Source: Alphaproteobacteria bacterium (GTDB lineage: Bacteria; Pseudomonadota; Alphaproteobacteria; Micropepsales; Micropepsaceae). From it: a stretch of DNA of 64,000 bases. Under the pieces are notes generated by a model. The model saw only the letters and a program-made list of their open reading frames with translations. It did no database searches and was not told the origin of the DNA. Made by a program: the position numbers and the translations under genes. Of the stretch, positions 32,807 through 42,300 are shown piece after piece. The stretch's first letter is position 1. Each line of letters starts with the position of its first letter. The stretch is from contig JAICHV010000002.1 in assembly GCA_025924715.1 (NCBI GenBank), positions 62,001 through 126,000 of the forward strand. The letters are read 5' to 3'.

Positions 32807-34492
32807 CTAGCAGCCAGTTGCAGGGAACTGCATCCAGCCGGGGCACCATTGGGGAGCGCTGGCTGCTGCCTTGGCAAGCGCGGCCTTTTGGTCTTTGAGT
32901 TTGGCGGACACCAGTTTGTCAGCAGCCTTCTTGCCAGACAGGTCGGCCAGCATGGCGTTCACAGAAGTCCGATCCCGCATCAGGTCAAAGAAAGCTTGAT
33001 CCGGGGTCCAGTGCGCGCGGGCATCCACCTTGGCCAGCGCGCCAAAGCATTCCGTCACCTCACTGCCCGAGGCTAGCGTTTCGGCCATCACAAAGGTTGC
33101 GATCCGGGCAACGTCCGCATCCTTCAGTTTGAGCAAGCGCTGGAACACGCGCACGGTCAGGCCATCGTCGTGGCCCTGCCCCGCAACGCGGTCCCCATCC
33201 TCCCCGCCTTCCCCTTGGATGGCGGGAGCCAGAAGTTTGCGCACCTGCTTGGCCTCGGCCTCAAACAGCCGCTGCGCTTCGCTGCCCGCAAGGCTTTCGC
33301 GGATAGCTTCGGACTCGGCTCGGCGGCTGTCGGGACGCACCGTCCAGTTGCCGCTGGCAGCAACCGCATGGGCGATCAAGAGCCGCAGCGCGTCCGCAGG
33401 ACGAGCAAGAACCGCCAGCCGCACGGCGGCATGGCGGTGCAAATCGAGGTAGTTCTGCATGGTCTTGGTGATGGCGGGGCGGGCGGAAGCTTCGCCCTGC
33501 CCGTCTGTCTCTGGCGCCTTCTCAGCCTCGGCCTTGCGGGGCTTGGCCTTGCTGGCCTCGCGCTGGGTCAGATACCCCTCGTGAAACCGCACCTCCCCGG
33601 TATGGGTGGGTTCGATATAGACCCGGCCCCCATTCTTCTTGCTGGTCTTGGCGAACTCCCATTCGGGAAACCGGGCACCCCGTTCCAGCACCACCACTTC
33701 CGACCATTTGGCGGCAAGATACGCGTCGCGCCGGGCAGCGATAGCCTCGTCCTGGGCCGTCCAGAACGCGTCGGCGTTGGCGAAATAGCCGTCCTCGCTG
33801 AACAAGTCGCCCACCACCTTTCCGGCATAAGTGGTCAGGTCAAACAGAGCGTATTTGGTGGCGATAGCTTCGCCACCAAACAGCCAGCCTTTGAGCGCCC
33901 GGCCCGTGGGGGCATCATTCTCATCCCATAGGGCCAGCCAGTCCCGTTGCTGAGTCTTGGTCGCCATGGTCAGAAGCTGCAAATCGCCTGCGTCCAGTTC
34001 TTCGGCGCGATAGAACTCGCGGATACGGGGCAACAGGTTGGCGATAGCAAGGCGCTGGGTGACTTCGCGCGCGGTCTTGCCGAAGGTCCGCGCGATTTCT
34101 TCGGGCGAACGGCCCAGCTTGATGAGGCCCGAATAGGTTTCATATTCGCTGAGTTCGTCCACATCCTCGCGGGCGACATTCTCGATCAGGGAGATTTCGA
34201 GCGCGGCGGCATCGTCCAGTCCTTCGCGCACATCGCATTTGATGGGTTCAAAAGACCCGCGCTCGTTTTCAATCACGCGGGCGGCATAGTAGCGGCGGCG
34301 TCCCGCCAATATCTCAAAGCCTTCGTTGTTGGGCCGCACGATGAGGTCTTGCAAAATTCCGCGCTCGCGCACGGTGGGCAGGATATTGGCGGCGATTTCC
34401 GCCATGCGCTTAAGGGACGGCGGTTTGCGCTCGGCCCGCATGTTGAGGGGCGAGACGTGGAGTTTTTTCAGGTCAATGGCTTGGGAATGCAT
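32807..34492 (-). CDS. ParB/RepB/Spo0J family protein
   Basis: A 561-residue protein with the N-terminal ParB nuclease-like domain (QDLIVRPNNEGFEILAGRRR, then ALEISLIENVAREDVDELSE) and the HTH region EEIARTFGKTAREVTQRLAI. It has a long C-terminal extension (~300 residues) of the kind found in element-borne ParB proteins. Canonical ParB binds parS and, with CTP, clamps DNA; ParA powers segregation. No parA gene is in the window, so this copy may act as a regulator or stabiliser instead. Confidence 0.88.
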   Translation of the reverse strand: MHSQAIDLKKLHVSPLNMRAERKPPSLKRMAEIAANILPTVRERGILQDLIVRPNNEGFEILAGRRRYYAARVIENERGSFEPIKCDVREGLDDAAALEISLIENVAREDVDELSEYETYSGLIKLGRSPEEIARTFGKTAREVTQRLAIANLLPRIREFYRAEELDAGDLQLLTMATKTQQRDWLALWDENDAPTGRALKGWLFGGEAIATKYALFDLTTYAGKVVGDLFSEDGYFANADAFWTAQDEAIAARRDAYLAAKWSEVVVLERGARFPEWEFAKTSKKNGGRVYIEPTHTGEVRFHEGYLTQREASKAKPRKAEAEKAPETDGQGEASARPAITKTMQNYLDLHRHAAVRLAVLARPADALRLLIAHAVAASGNWTVRPDSRRAESEAIRESLAGSEAQRLFEAEAKQVRKLLAPAIQGEGGEDGDRVAGQGHDDGLTVRVFQRLLKLKDADVARIATFVMAETLASGSEVTECFGALAKVDARAHWTPDQAFFDLMRDRTSVNAMLADLSGKKAADKLVSAKLKDQKAALAKAAASAPQWCPGWMQFPATGC

Positions 34493-34529
34493 GATGTTCT
34501 CCTGTTGTGAACGGGCGAAAAGATGCCGG

Positions 34530-35441
34530 TCAGGCTGCCCGCTGGGCCTGATCGGTAAAGGCGAGAAGAAAGTCGGAAGCCTTGGAGGCGTGGGATGCAG
34601 CGCTCACGATTGCGCGGCTATCGTTCTTGAGAATGGTGAGCCAATTGCCGATGTAATCGGCATGGCGCACCGTGGGGACGATGCCCAAATTGGTGCAAAG
34701 GAAAGCGCTGCCGAGTTCGGCCACCAATTCCTCGCGGGCATAGGCTTCCGAGCCAAAGCGGCCTGAAAAATCGCGCGCAAGGCGGCTGGGGTGGCCGGTC
34801 CAGTGCGTCAGTTCATGCAAGGCGGTGCGATAGAAATTGATCGGCGTAAAAAAGCTGCTCTGTTCCGGGATGCGAATGAAGTCTTGGCCCGTGTGATAAA
34901 AAGCTTGCTCGCCGCCCCGTTGAATGTTGGCTCCGCTGGCGGTGAGCAGCCGTTCGGCGTTGGGGACGGGATCAATCTGCGAGACGGCGCGAAGCGGCGG
35001 GAAAAGGTCGTCCGGCAGGCCGTCGCATTGGGCGATATTGAAAAGCGTGAAGCGCTTGAGGAAAGCAACCCGGCGCGGTTCATCGTCGCCGCTAGCGGCG
35101 GCTTGCTCTTTCTTCGGCACAAAACTGTCGGCGTAAACCGCCGTTGTACCCTTCTCACCTTTGCGGACGGCCCCATCAAGGGAAAGCGCCTGTTTGAAGG
35201 TGAGCCACTGGTTGCGCTCATACCCCCGCGAAAACAGGGCATCCCACAACAGCAGGATATTGACTCCCGAATAAGGTTTGCGGGTGCTGGCATTCTTGGG
35301 AATGGAAAGGGACAATCCCCCCGCCCATGGCTGAACCCAAGGCAGGATTCCCGCCTCGATCTGGGCAATGATCTTGCCGGTGATCTCCGAATAAATATCG
35401 CCGCGCTGTCCGCTGGCTGGCTGCTGGTTGGTATGGCTCAT
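34530..35441 (-). CDS. ardC: ArdC-like antirestriction protein
   Basis: A 303-residue protein of the ArdC family: an N-terminal ssDNA-binding domain (DIYSEITGKIIAQIEAG, LPWVQPW) and a zincin-like metallopeptidase domain with HELTHWTGH (HExxH). Plasmid ArdC protects incoming DNA from host restriction early in conjugation. The ATG at 35441 is the family start. A terminator-like hairpin and a GC-rich structured leader lie upstream. Its presence suits an element that must enter new hosts. Confidence 0.9.
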   Translation of the reverse strand: MSHTNQQPASGQRGDIYSEITGKIIAQIEAGILPWVQPWAGGLSLSIPKNASTRKPYSGVNILLLWDALFSRGYERNQWLTFKQALSLDGAVRKGEKGTTAVYADSFVPKKEQAAASGDDEPRRVAFLKRFTLFNIAQCDGLPDDLFPPLRAVSQIDPVPNAERLLTASGANIQRGGEQAFYHTGQDFIRIPEQSSFFTPINFYRTALHELTHWTGHPSRLARDFSGRFGSEAYAREELVAELGSAFLCTNLGIVPTVRHADYIGNWLTILKNDSRAIVSAASHASKASDFLLAFTDQAQRAA

Positions 35442-35858
35442 GTGTCGCTCTCCGCTCGGAACCCAAGCCGCGCACAAATCCCCGGAAGGCGGGGGTGGAC
35501 GGCGACTGGCGACCGTTAGGCGCGCGGCATGAGCCGCGCCGCACCCGAAGGGCCGGAACGAAGTGGAGGAGCCGCGCGAGCGGCTTGCGGCGCGGCGCCG
35601 CGCGCCTACAAGGGAGCGCCGGCCACCCGCGCCTGACGGGGATGGCCATAAAAAAAGTCGGCGCGTAAGCGCCGACCTATTGGTACTTGCGTGAAGGATC
35701 GTTACCCGTCAGGGCCAAGACCTGCGAGGCAGGGCTTGGTGGCGCGTAGCGCCATAGAGCCTGGCCCGTAGGGCACGCCAGCAGACCGAAACGCAATCTC
35801 GCCGCCCGCAAGCACTTGAGATTGCTACCACGCGGCGGGACATTATAACTTCGATGCA
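35442..35858. other. Intergenic region of 417 bp, structured leader plus terminator
   Basis: No protein gene is supported. The part next to ardC (about 35515-35640) is extremely GC-rich with many self-complementary blocks (e.g. GCGGCGCGGCGCCGCGCGCC) and shares CGCGCGGCTCCTC with the DUF736 leader. The middle holds the terminator at 35650-35676. The rest up to 35858 shows nothing I recognise, but the terminator implies a minus-strand transcript here. Confidence 0.5.
35650..35676 (-). terminator. Rho-independent terminator with no recognised upstream gene
   Basis: Perfect eight-base stem GTCGGCGC/GCGCCGAC with a four-base loop, followed on the minus strand by seven Ts. This is the strongest terminator signature in the accessory part. 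No minus-strand gene ends next to it, since the nearest is at 36385 beyond a plus-strand gene, so it may end a short RNA or protect the ardC leader from read-through. Confidence 0.75.
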
Positions 35859-36356
35859 ATGTCGATTCCCGATCCCTATTGCAAAGTGCCCAACGCCTGC
35901 TCTCCAGGCGAACTCGCTGCATTTGCGGCGATTGTGCGCGAAGGCGGTGAAGTTGCGGATGACGGTTTGGATGACCTCATTCAGCAGGCCGCCAAGCTTG
36001 TGTTCTGCCAACGCGAGGGAAGATTGGTGGGCGTCGCGGCCATCAAAAATCCACGCGATTCCTACCGGTTCAAGCTCTCCCGAAAATCAGGGGTGCAATT
36101 GGCGCGAGACGCTTGGCCCCACGAACTCGGCTGGGTATTCGTCGCGCCCGCCGAGCGGGGCAAGGGTCTTTCCGCCAAGTTGGTATCAAGTGCAGTCGAA
36201 GGGCTCGACGGACCCGTATTTGCCACCTCTCGAACGGACAATGAGCCCATGCACGCCACTCTGCGGCGTGTCGGCTTTGTCGCTGTGGGTGACGAATACA
36301 AATCGGACAAGCGCGAACATCGCCTGCAAATCTTTACCCGGCCCAAAGGCGGCTAA
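35859..36356 (+). CDS. GNAT-family N-acetyltransferase-like protein
   Basis: A 165-residue protein with GNAT features: LGWVFVAPAERGKGLSAKLV (motif A with the acetyl-CoA loop ERGKG) and DNEPMHATLRRVGFVAVGDE (motif B). The N-terminal half is less conserved. It is the only plus-strand gene between 27 and 38 kb and looks like an independent insertion. The acceptor substrate is unknown; it could be a toxin partner, a resistance enzyme or a protein modifier. Confidence 0.75.
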   Translation: MSIPDPYCKVPNACSPGELAAFAAIVREGGEVADDGLDDLIQQAAKLVFCQREGRLVGVAAIKNPRDSYRFKLSRKSGVQLARDAWPHELGWVFVAPAERGKGLSAKLVSSAVEGLDGPVFATSRTDNEPMHATLRRVGFVAVGDEYKSDKREHRLQIFTRPKGG

Positions 36357-36384
36357 GTGCGGCAGCCTGCCCCGGATATAGCGA

Positions 36385-37170
36385 TCAGCTCAAGAAGCGC
36401 CGGTATCCGCCGTTCATCAACTCCCGACCATACCGAATTGCGCGACGAACACGATCACGCAGATGATTGCCAGAATCGTTCCAGGCGCGATCCACCCAGG
36501 CGCTACCGAACAGCGACGTTGCGATTTCTCGATGCGGCCGACCTTCCAGCCAGCCGTCCAGGGCAGCAACAACATGGGCGTAACGCTTTGCGCTGCGCTC
36601 GGCGGGATACAGGCAATGCCGGAGTGCGCCATGCTTGGCGAGGTCTGTGAACCGGCGAACGGCAAACAGCCGCTCACTGCTAAAGCGCGGCATGGGCAGG
36701 ATCGGGGTCAAAAGCAGCGCATTGGGCAAAGGCGTCGAACCTGAGACAGCGACCTGCAGGGACCGTCCGTTTTCCGCGAACAAATAGTTTCTGCTGTGTC
36801 CGCCATCGCTTTGACAATCCACAACCCGACATTTGAGGTTTTCCAGATCAATGGTCGGCGCGGCGCCCTGTTCGTGTAATGGCTCGGCCACAAGCTGCAA
36901 GACATCCCGCGCCAAACGTGAACTCCAGAAGGTGTCGGCCTCCATGGAGGTCTTGGCTGGATCTTCAAGCCGCAACAGTCCCCAACGCTCTGCTGCCTTT
37001 TCATCATCGGCTGCCACAGCGCTAAAGTCCGCGTGATATTGCGGATTTCGACGAAGAAGCTCCCACGCCCAAGCGCGGCGAGGCAGATGGAGCAACCCGG
37101 ATGTTGCTGCTTGAGAGGAACGACGATCCTCTACGGATGCGAAGCTGCCGGCCCTGACTTGAATATTCAT
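36385..37170 (-). CDS. DUF2285 family protein with N-terminal transcriptional-regulator-like domain
   Basis: A 261-residue protein with an N-terminal RRAWAWELLRRNPQYHADF block (the DUF6499-type region) and a C-terminal DUF2285 block (LYPAERSAKRYAHVVAALDG, then REIATSLFGSAWVDRAWNDS). Such proteins belong to the conserved backbone of alphaproteobacterial integrative elements. They are suspected regulators, often found near parA/repA-like genes, though the role is not established. The ATG is at 37170. Confidence 0.82.
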   Translation of the reverse strand: MNIQVRAGSFASVEDRRSSQAATSGLLHLPRRAWAWELLRRNPQYHADFSAVAADDEKAAERWGLLRLEDPAKTSMEADTFWSSRLARDVLQLVAEPLHEQGAAPTIDLENLKCRVVDCQSDGGHSRNYLFAENGRSLQVAVSGSTPLPNALLLTPILPMPRFSSERLFAVRRFTDLAKHGALRHCLYPAERSAKRYAHVVAALDGWLEGRPHREIATSLFGSAWVDRAWNDSGNHLRDRVRRAIRYGRELMNGGYRRFLS

Positions 37171-37479
37171 ATCGCAACCTTGCCCGATCCCCAGCCCTTT
37201 GGTGGAAGAGGCAACACGCCCGACAGCGAACTACGATGTCTTGGCAGCAGGTCAAGTACGCAGACCGCGGTGCAATCTATGCGTGTCAAAAACGGCGGAT
37301 CAACCCCAAAATCGCTGGGCGCAAAAATGCCTTATTCACGAGGGTTCCATGACAGTTCCCGTCACAGGCAAGGGCCTTGAAAAGCAAACTGATTTACGTG
37401 CTGAACATTTCAACGGCCCATTTTGGCACCGCAATCACGAACGCGGCTCAACATAGTTGCGCGTGTCTACAAAGGGCCG
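37171..37479. other. Intergenic region of 309 bp
   Basis: I see no supported gene, RNA or strong repeat. Short open frames on both strands lack ribosome binding sites and family features. The region separates two minus-strand genes and must carry the promoter of the DUF2285 gene. Confidence 0.5.
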
Positions 37480-38244
37480 CTAAGCCTTCTGCGGCGCGCC
37501 GAAAAGCGGTTCGTCCCAGTCAATGATCCAGGGATGACCGTTATCGACATCGACTTGAACGGTGTCTTCGCCGTATTCGCCGGGAGGGCCAAACACCACC
37601 ATCGCTTGCCACTCCACGTCGGCACTGAATTTTTCAGGTACGTCGTTGCTTACAGGCAGGTGCTTGGAGTGATGGAGCGCATAGGTCCAAATGTTGTTGC
37701 CCCGCAATTGCACCAGCAAATACCGCATGCGCTTGCGCATCGCCACTTCAGCTTCCGGGGCAAGGTCCGAAAAGCGGTCGCGGTGCATCCAGCTTGCCGC
37801 CTCCACCAGACTGACCAGCTCGGCCACGTAACCGCTGATCTCACTGTCCATCGGAATGCGAGCCTCGGCAATCACTAGGTCGCAACCACTAGCCAGATCA
37901 AACAGCGCCTCGCCGCTGCCGATATCGCGAGCAGAATCCTTGTCGAAGCGCGGCACCAATTGTTTGCCGCGGGTGGAGGGCATAGGAGCGGGCGGAGGCA
38001 CGAGCGCATCGGGTGTCACGACCAAGCGTGGACCATCGATTGCAAAGACCACATCACCACGATCCATCTTCAGGCAAGAGGCAATGCGGCCGGCAAGCGA
38101 TTCATCAATAGGCTTGTTGTAACGCTCAATGTCGCGAAGGGTCCGCTCCGACACACCGATCTCATGGGCAAAGCCCTTCATCCGCCGCGCACGCTGCTTG
38201 CGCTTGAGCCGGATGGCATCGCCATTGGGGGTGAACATCTGCAT
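37480..38244 (-). CDS. XRE-family transcriptional regulator with long C-terminal domain
   Basis: A 254-residue protein with an N-terminal helix-turn-helix (GDAIRLKRKQRARRMKGFAH, EIGVSERTLRDIERYNKPID) and an uncharacterised C-terminal part of ~170 residues. That part includes an acidic region and VEWQAMVVFGPPGEYGEDTV. The C-terminal domain may sense a ligand. It stands alone, next to a YqaE-like gene. The targets are unknown. Confidence 0.75.
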   Translation of the reverse strand: MQMFTPNGDAIRLKRKQRARRMKGFAHEIGVSERTLRDIERYNKPIDESLAGRIASCLKMDRGDVVFAIDGPRLVVTPDALVPPPAPMPSTRGKQLVPRFDKDSARDIGSGEALFDLASGCDLVIAEARIPMDSEISGYVAELVSLVEAASWMHRDRFSDLAPEAEVAMRKRMRYLLVQLRGNNIWTYALHHSKHLPVSNDVPEKFSADVEWQAMVVFGPPGEYGEDTVQVDVDNGHPWIIDWDEPLFGAPQKA

Positions 38245-38361
38245 AAAACCACCTCAATCCAGGTGGCCATGATGCCTCCAAGGGCCGCAAATTGCGACAC
38301 TGGCTGGCCGGCAGAAGCAGCCGAATACCGGCAAAACCGGCAGGGGCCTAGGGAAATTGCC

Positions 38362-38550
38362 CTACCGTTGGAACGCCCGCTCGATCTTACGGTCTGTCTT
38401 GAACTGGCTGAGGGCATAAACGGCCCAGATCGTTGCCGGAATCCATCCAATAATCGTGATCTGGAGAATCAGGCAGCACAGGCCTGCGACCGGCCGGCCA
38501 ATCGTGAAAAAGGTTAGCCAGGGGAATATCAGGGCGATCAGCAGTCTCAA
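38362..38550 (-). CDS. YqaE/Pmp3 family small membrane protein
   Basis: A 62-residue protein with two hydrophobic helices: LLIALIFPWLTFFTIGRPVA and LCCLILQITIIGWIPATIWA, then a basic tail. This is the YqaE/Pmp3 proteolipid pattern, linked in other organisms to membrane potential and stress. The start is a TTG at 38550 behind AGGAGG, which explains why it could be missed. Confidence 0.8.
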   Translation of the reverse strand: MRLLIALIFPWLTFFTIGRPVAGLCCLILQITIIGWIPATIWAVYALSQFKTDRKIERAFQR

Positions 38551-38774
38551 GGGGCCTCCTTACGCGCATCGTCCCAACCTCCAGCACCATACCCAAACGG
38601 CGCCAAAAGGCACTCCGGCGTATTTGGGGGGGACCAAAATTCGCCGTAGTCAAAAGGCCCATTATGTGACGGACAGCTTCCCTAGAGCACTGCCCTCCTA
38701 GTCTCTTGGCAGGGAATTTGCCCTCTAGGCGGCATCGCGCGATAAATTGGCCAAGACATGGGCAAGGGGAAGAC

Positions 38775-39287
38775 ATGCCGATAGACGCCTGCCAGCACAA
38801 GTTTCTGGACCTCACCCTCCGAGTATTTCCTCAGTACATGGACGAGATGCGTCGTGCGCTCGAAACACCTCACGCGCTGACCGACTTTTGCAAGCCAGGC
38901 GTTGGGCCCGCCTTCCTCACAAAGCAGCTTGGCCTCAAAAGCGATTTTTCAGGCTGTTATGTTCTGATCGATGCGGGCAAGCCTGTTTACGTGGGCATTT
39001 CCAGAACAGTTATTGGGCGCTTGCGTCAACACGTCTTTGGAAAAACGCAGTCGGACGCCAGCCTGGCCTATCGGATGGCCGCGAAAAACTCGCCTCATGA
39101 AGTAACCCGGTCACAGGCCATGCAGGACACAGTGTTTAAGTCCGCCTTTGATTCCGCACAAACTTATCTACGGTCCCTCAATTGCGCGACGATAGCCATT
39201 GACAACCCTTTGGAGCTTTATTTGTTTGAAGCCTTCTGCGCGATGGAGCTGGACACAGGCGTGTGGAACACCTTTGTAACGCACTGA
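38775..39287 (+). CDS. GIY-YIG nuclease-like protein
   Basis: A 170-residue protein with a GIY-YIG core: GCYVLIDAGKPVYVGISRT, then VIGRLRQHVFGK (Arg and His) and a Glu in NPLELYLFEAFCA. The order Y...YVGIS...R..H...E fits the fold's catalytic residues. The ATG at 38775 follows GGGGAAG. It lies at the left edge of the defence genes and is convergent with the nuclease-helicase gene, so a role in defence or in element maintenance is plausible. It carries no DNA-binding domain I can identify. Confidence 0.75.
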   Translation: MPIDACQHKFLDLTLRVFPQYMDEMRRALETPHALTDFCKPGVGPAFLTKQLGLKSDFSGCYVLIDAGKPVYVGISRTVIGRLRQHVFGKTQSDASLAYRMAAKNSPHEVTRSQAMQDTVFKSAFDSAQTYLRSLNCATIAIDNPLELYLFEAFCAMELDTGVWNTFVTH

Positions 39288-39311
39288 CAAGACTATCGCA
39301 GCGCTGCATCT

Positions 39312-42300
39312 TTAACTCGCAACGGCCTCGGCGTGCGCAAACAAGTTGAGGCGGCGAAGGTCGTCAATCTTCGTCCAGGCACCTTCGAGAAGGTCGGCGC
39401 CATGTACGACGATGGCAAGACATTCCGCACGGCTTATCGCGACGTTGAACCGATTGGGATTGAAGAGGAACTCAGTTCCTCGCGGCGCATCTGATCCCTT
39501 CGACGTTGTCATGGACACAATAACCACCGGGGCCTCCTGCCCTTGAAACTTATCAACGGTGCCGATTTGTACGCCTGGTGGCAGCACCTCCTTGAGGAGG
39601 TTCACTTGCAGATTGTAAGGAGCCACAACCAGAATTTCGCCCGGCGTCAGGGGCGTGACGCTCTCGCCGCGAACCAAGGATTGGCCGCACAGAGAGTCAA
39701 TCAGCCGGGCAATCGCTTCCGCCTCCGGGCGGCTGGATTGGGTGCAGCCATCATGGATGACAGGAACAAACGAGATGCCCGCTTCCCGAATGGCTGCCTC
39801 GGCGCCTGGACGGACTTGCAAGCGCCGCTGGGCCGTTGAGGCATGTGCGGTGAGACGACCATCATAGATCGCGTCGGAGATAAAACTGCACAGGAGAGGA
39901 TGGAGGCGCCGCGTTTCATTCAAGAGAATGCCGCGATCCTCCGGCACCGTCGCTTTGTCCTCCAGCAAGTATTCCAAGCTGGACAAACCTGTTTCACCGG
40001 GATGAACGCCCTGGACCGGTTGCGGGAGTTGCATTTGATCACCGACCAGTACGATGTTGGTCGCCGCACCCGCCATGGCCACAAGATTGCCCAAGGAAAC
40101 CTGACCGGCCTCATCCACGAAAAGATAGTCGTAAGCCTGCCGCTGATCCTCGCGGCAGAAATGAAAGACGGTACCGCCCACAAGACGGTGGGCCGGATTG
40201 GCGTCCTTCGAATCGAAGATCGTTGCGATGTTCGCGCCGTTATATTCTGTCTCCGGGGCGTCCTTGTTGCCCTTCTTGGCGCCGTGAAAGTGAAAGCCAG
40301 CCACTTCGGCGTGTTTCTCCACTTCACTGAGCAGTTTATTGATCGCCTTGTGCGAATTGGATGAAACTCCGACACGCTTGCCGGCCCGCAGAAGCGTCAC
40401 GATCGCATGAGCAGCGGTATAGGTCTTGCCCGTGCCAGGCGGCCCCTGAATAATCAGGTAACTGCCGTCAAGGTCCATCGCGGCCCGCGCTACAGCGTCT
40501 GTCAACGGTTCGCCGGGACCGCGCAACGGCTGTCCCGGTTGACGGCCTTTCAGACGGGGAACTTGGCGCATGAGGATGTCCACGAGCGCCTGGTCAGCGG
40601 GCAACGGCCCGCGCGCGAAGCGCTCTGCAAAAGCCAGTACCGCGTCGGGGACACCTTGAAGATTGATCGGTGCCGGCACCAAGCTGAATTTGTCCGGCAG
40701 GGCGGCGGCTTTGGCGCCACGGCGCAGAACCACACGGCCATCCTCTGCCGAAATTTCCACGATGGTCCCGCAAGTACCCAAGGTTTCGGCGATGCGTGGT
40801 GTGTCACCAACCTTCAACTTGGTATCCTGCGGCGGAAACATATAGGTGGTATCGAAGGATCGTTTGACTGCCACCGGGGCAATGTTGGGGTTTCGCGTTA
40901 TGCCGCCGAGGCTTTCAGCATCATCAATCAGTTCGTCGTCTGACCAAGCCTGTCTTTCGAACAGGGCCCACCAGCCAGGCTTTTGCGAGCGCTGGTGAAA
41001 CCATAACAGTTCCGCCACAAGGTCTCGAACGCGATCATCACCGTTGGCGCAGGCGCGCACTTCTGCGGCAAGCGCCTGCTTGCGGGCTTCACGCTCCGCC
41101 CGTTCGGCTGAAACCTCTGCCTTGTCGCCGCCGTCATCGACAATATCCAGACTGACGCCGGCTGGCCGCAATCCTTCCAACCAGTCCCGCAGATGCGCCG
41201 TAGAAACACAGTCATCCTGATTGTAAGCGCAGATGGAGTCCAAAATCGCTTGGTCTTGGGTCACGCTCCAGCGCTCATATTCGACGATACTGGCCGAAGC
41301 GGTCTTTACCTCTCCAGTGCGCTTACGCCAGTACAGGGCTTCCAAATCCTTGATCGAATAGCTCTCCGTTGAAGCCCGAAGACCCTGGACAACAACGCGG
41401 TACAGATCGACGAACCGGCGTTCCCGCAATAGCTGGTCGAGTTCTGCTTCCATGGTCGCGTAGCGCATGGCGAGCTTCTTCAGCGCTGTGGGCTCGTAGG
41501 CCGCATAGTGGTAGATGTGGGCGCCGGGATGCTGCGTGACCTGGTCAACGAACAGGCGGACAACGCGCTCAAACGCCGCCTTTTCCTGGACAGGATCATG
41601 CGCCCAGATGGGTGTGAATATGGGCTCCGCCGCAGCGCCGATGCGGCCATAAATGCCGAACAGGTATTCCAGCCCTACCCCCGCGAGAGGATCACCTTCC
41701 ATGTCGAAAAACAGGTCGCCCTTGTCGCGCGCCGGAAGCATACCAAAACCGCGCCCCGTAGCCGGCGGTAGCAACTCGAAACCAGGCTTGCCGCTATTGC
41801 GCGCGTTGAGTTGTAAACGCGCCTGATCGGACAATTTGACGACCGTATCCGGCCCCATGCCATCGACTTTGGTGCCGGCGGGAAGCGCCGCAAGCTGCGC
41901 CAGGGTATGCACGCCCGCTGCGGCCAGCTTTACCACCTGGGCGCCGCTAAGGCCGGCTACGAAGAACGGGCTGTCAGATTGGCGCCATTCGTCTTCGCAG
42001 CGCCCTTTGTAGTCACATTGCTCGCAGGCTGCACAAGGTACAGCCTTCGTGGACCGTCTGTCGTCCGCCACAAACCGCTCGAAGGAGCGCATGAGACGCT
42101 TGAGAATATACCGCGTGCGGCGGAGGTCAAAACTTTCCGGTGCACCTGCAGCAACATGAATCACGCCTTGCCCGACGGGAACACCATAAAGGGCTTCCAT
42201 CAGCTCAGCATAGAGTCCCAACTGCAACAGATATTCGCCCTTCGCGCGGCGTGCGAGCTTGGCATCTTCTGGCGCAAATACGTCACCGACTTCCGAGCGC

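Larger units (their letters stand above)
6492..35441. mobile_element. Integrative conjugative element core (Tn4371/IncP-like trb type), boundaries not resolved
   Basis: These coordinates span recognisable conjugation and maintenance genes: HTH, DUF736, DUF2274, trbIGFLJEDCB, copG, traG, the metal-resistance cargo, DUF3363 relaxase, lytic transglycosylase, traF, a second HTH and DUF736, parB and ardC. The trb order and lack of trbH match Tn4371-type elements. I see no integrase, parA or repA, and no flanking direct repeat. Flanking accessory genes on both sides (1-6.4 kb and 35.8-54.7 kb) may belong to the same element or to later insertions. Confidence 0.7.

Noticed and set aside
38625-38640. 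A run of seven G residues
   Set aside because: It lies in non-coding sequence; no phase-variable gene or structure is associated with it.
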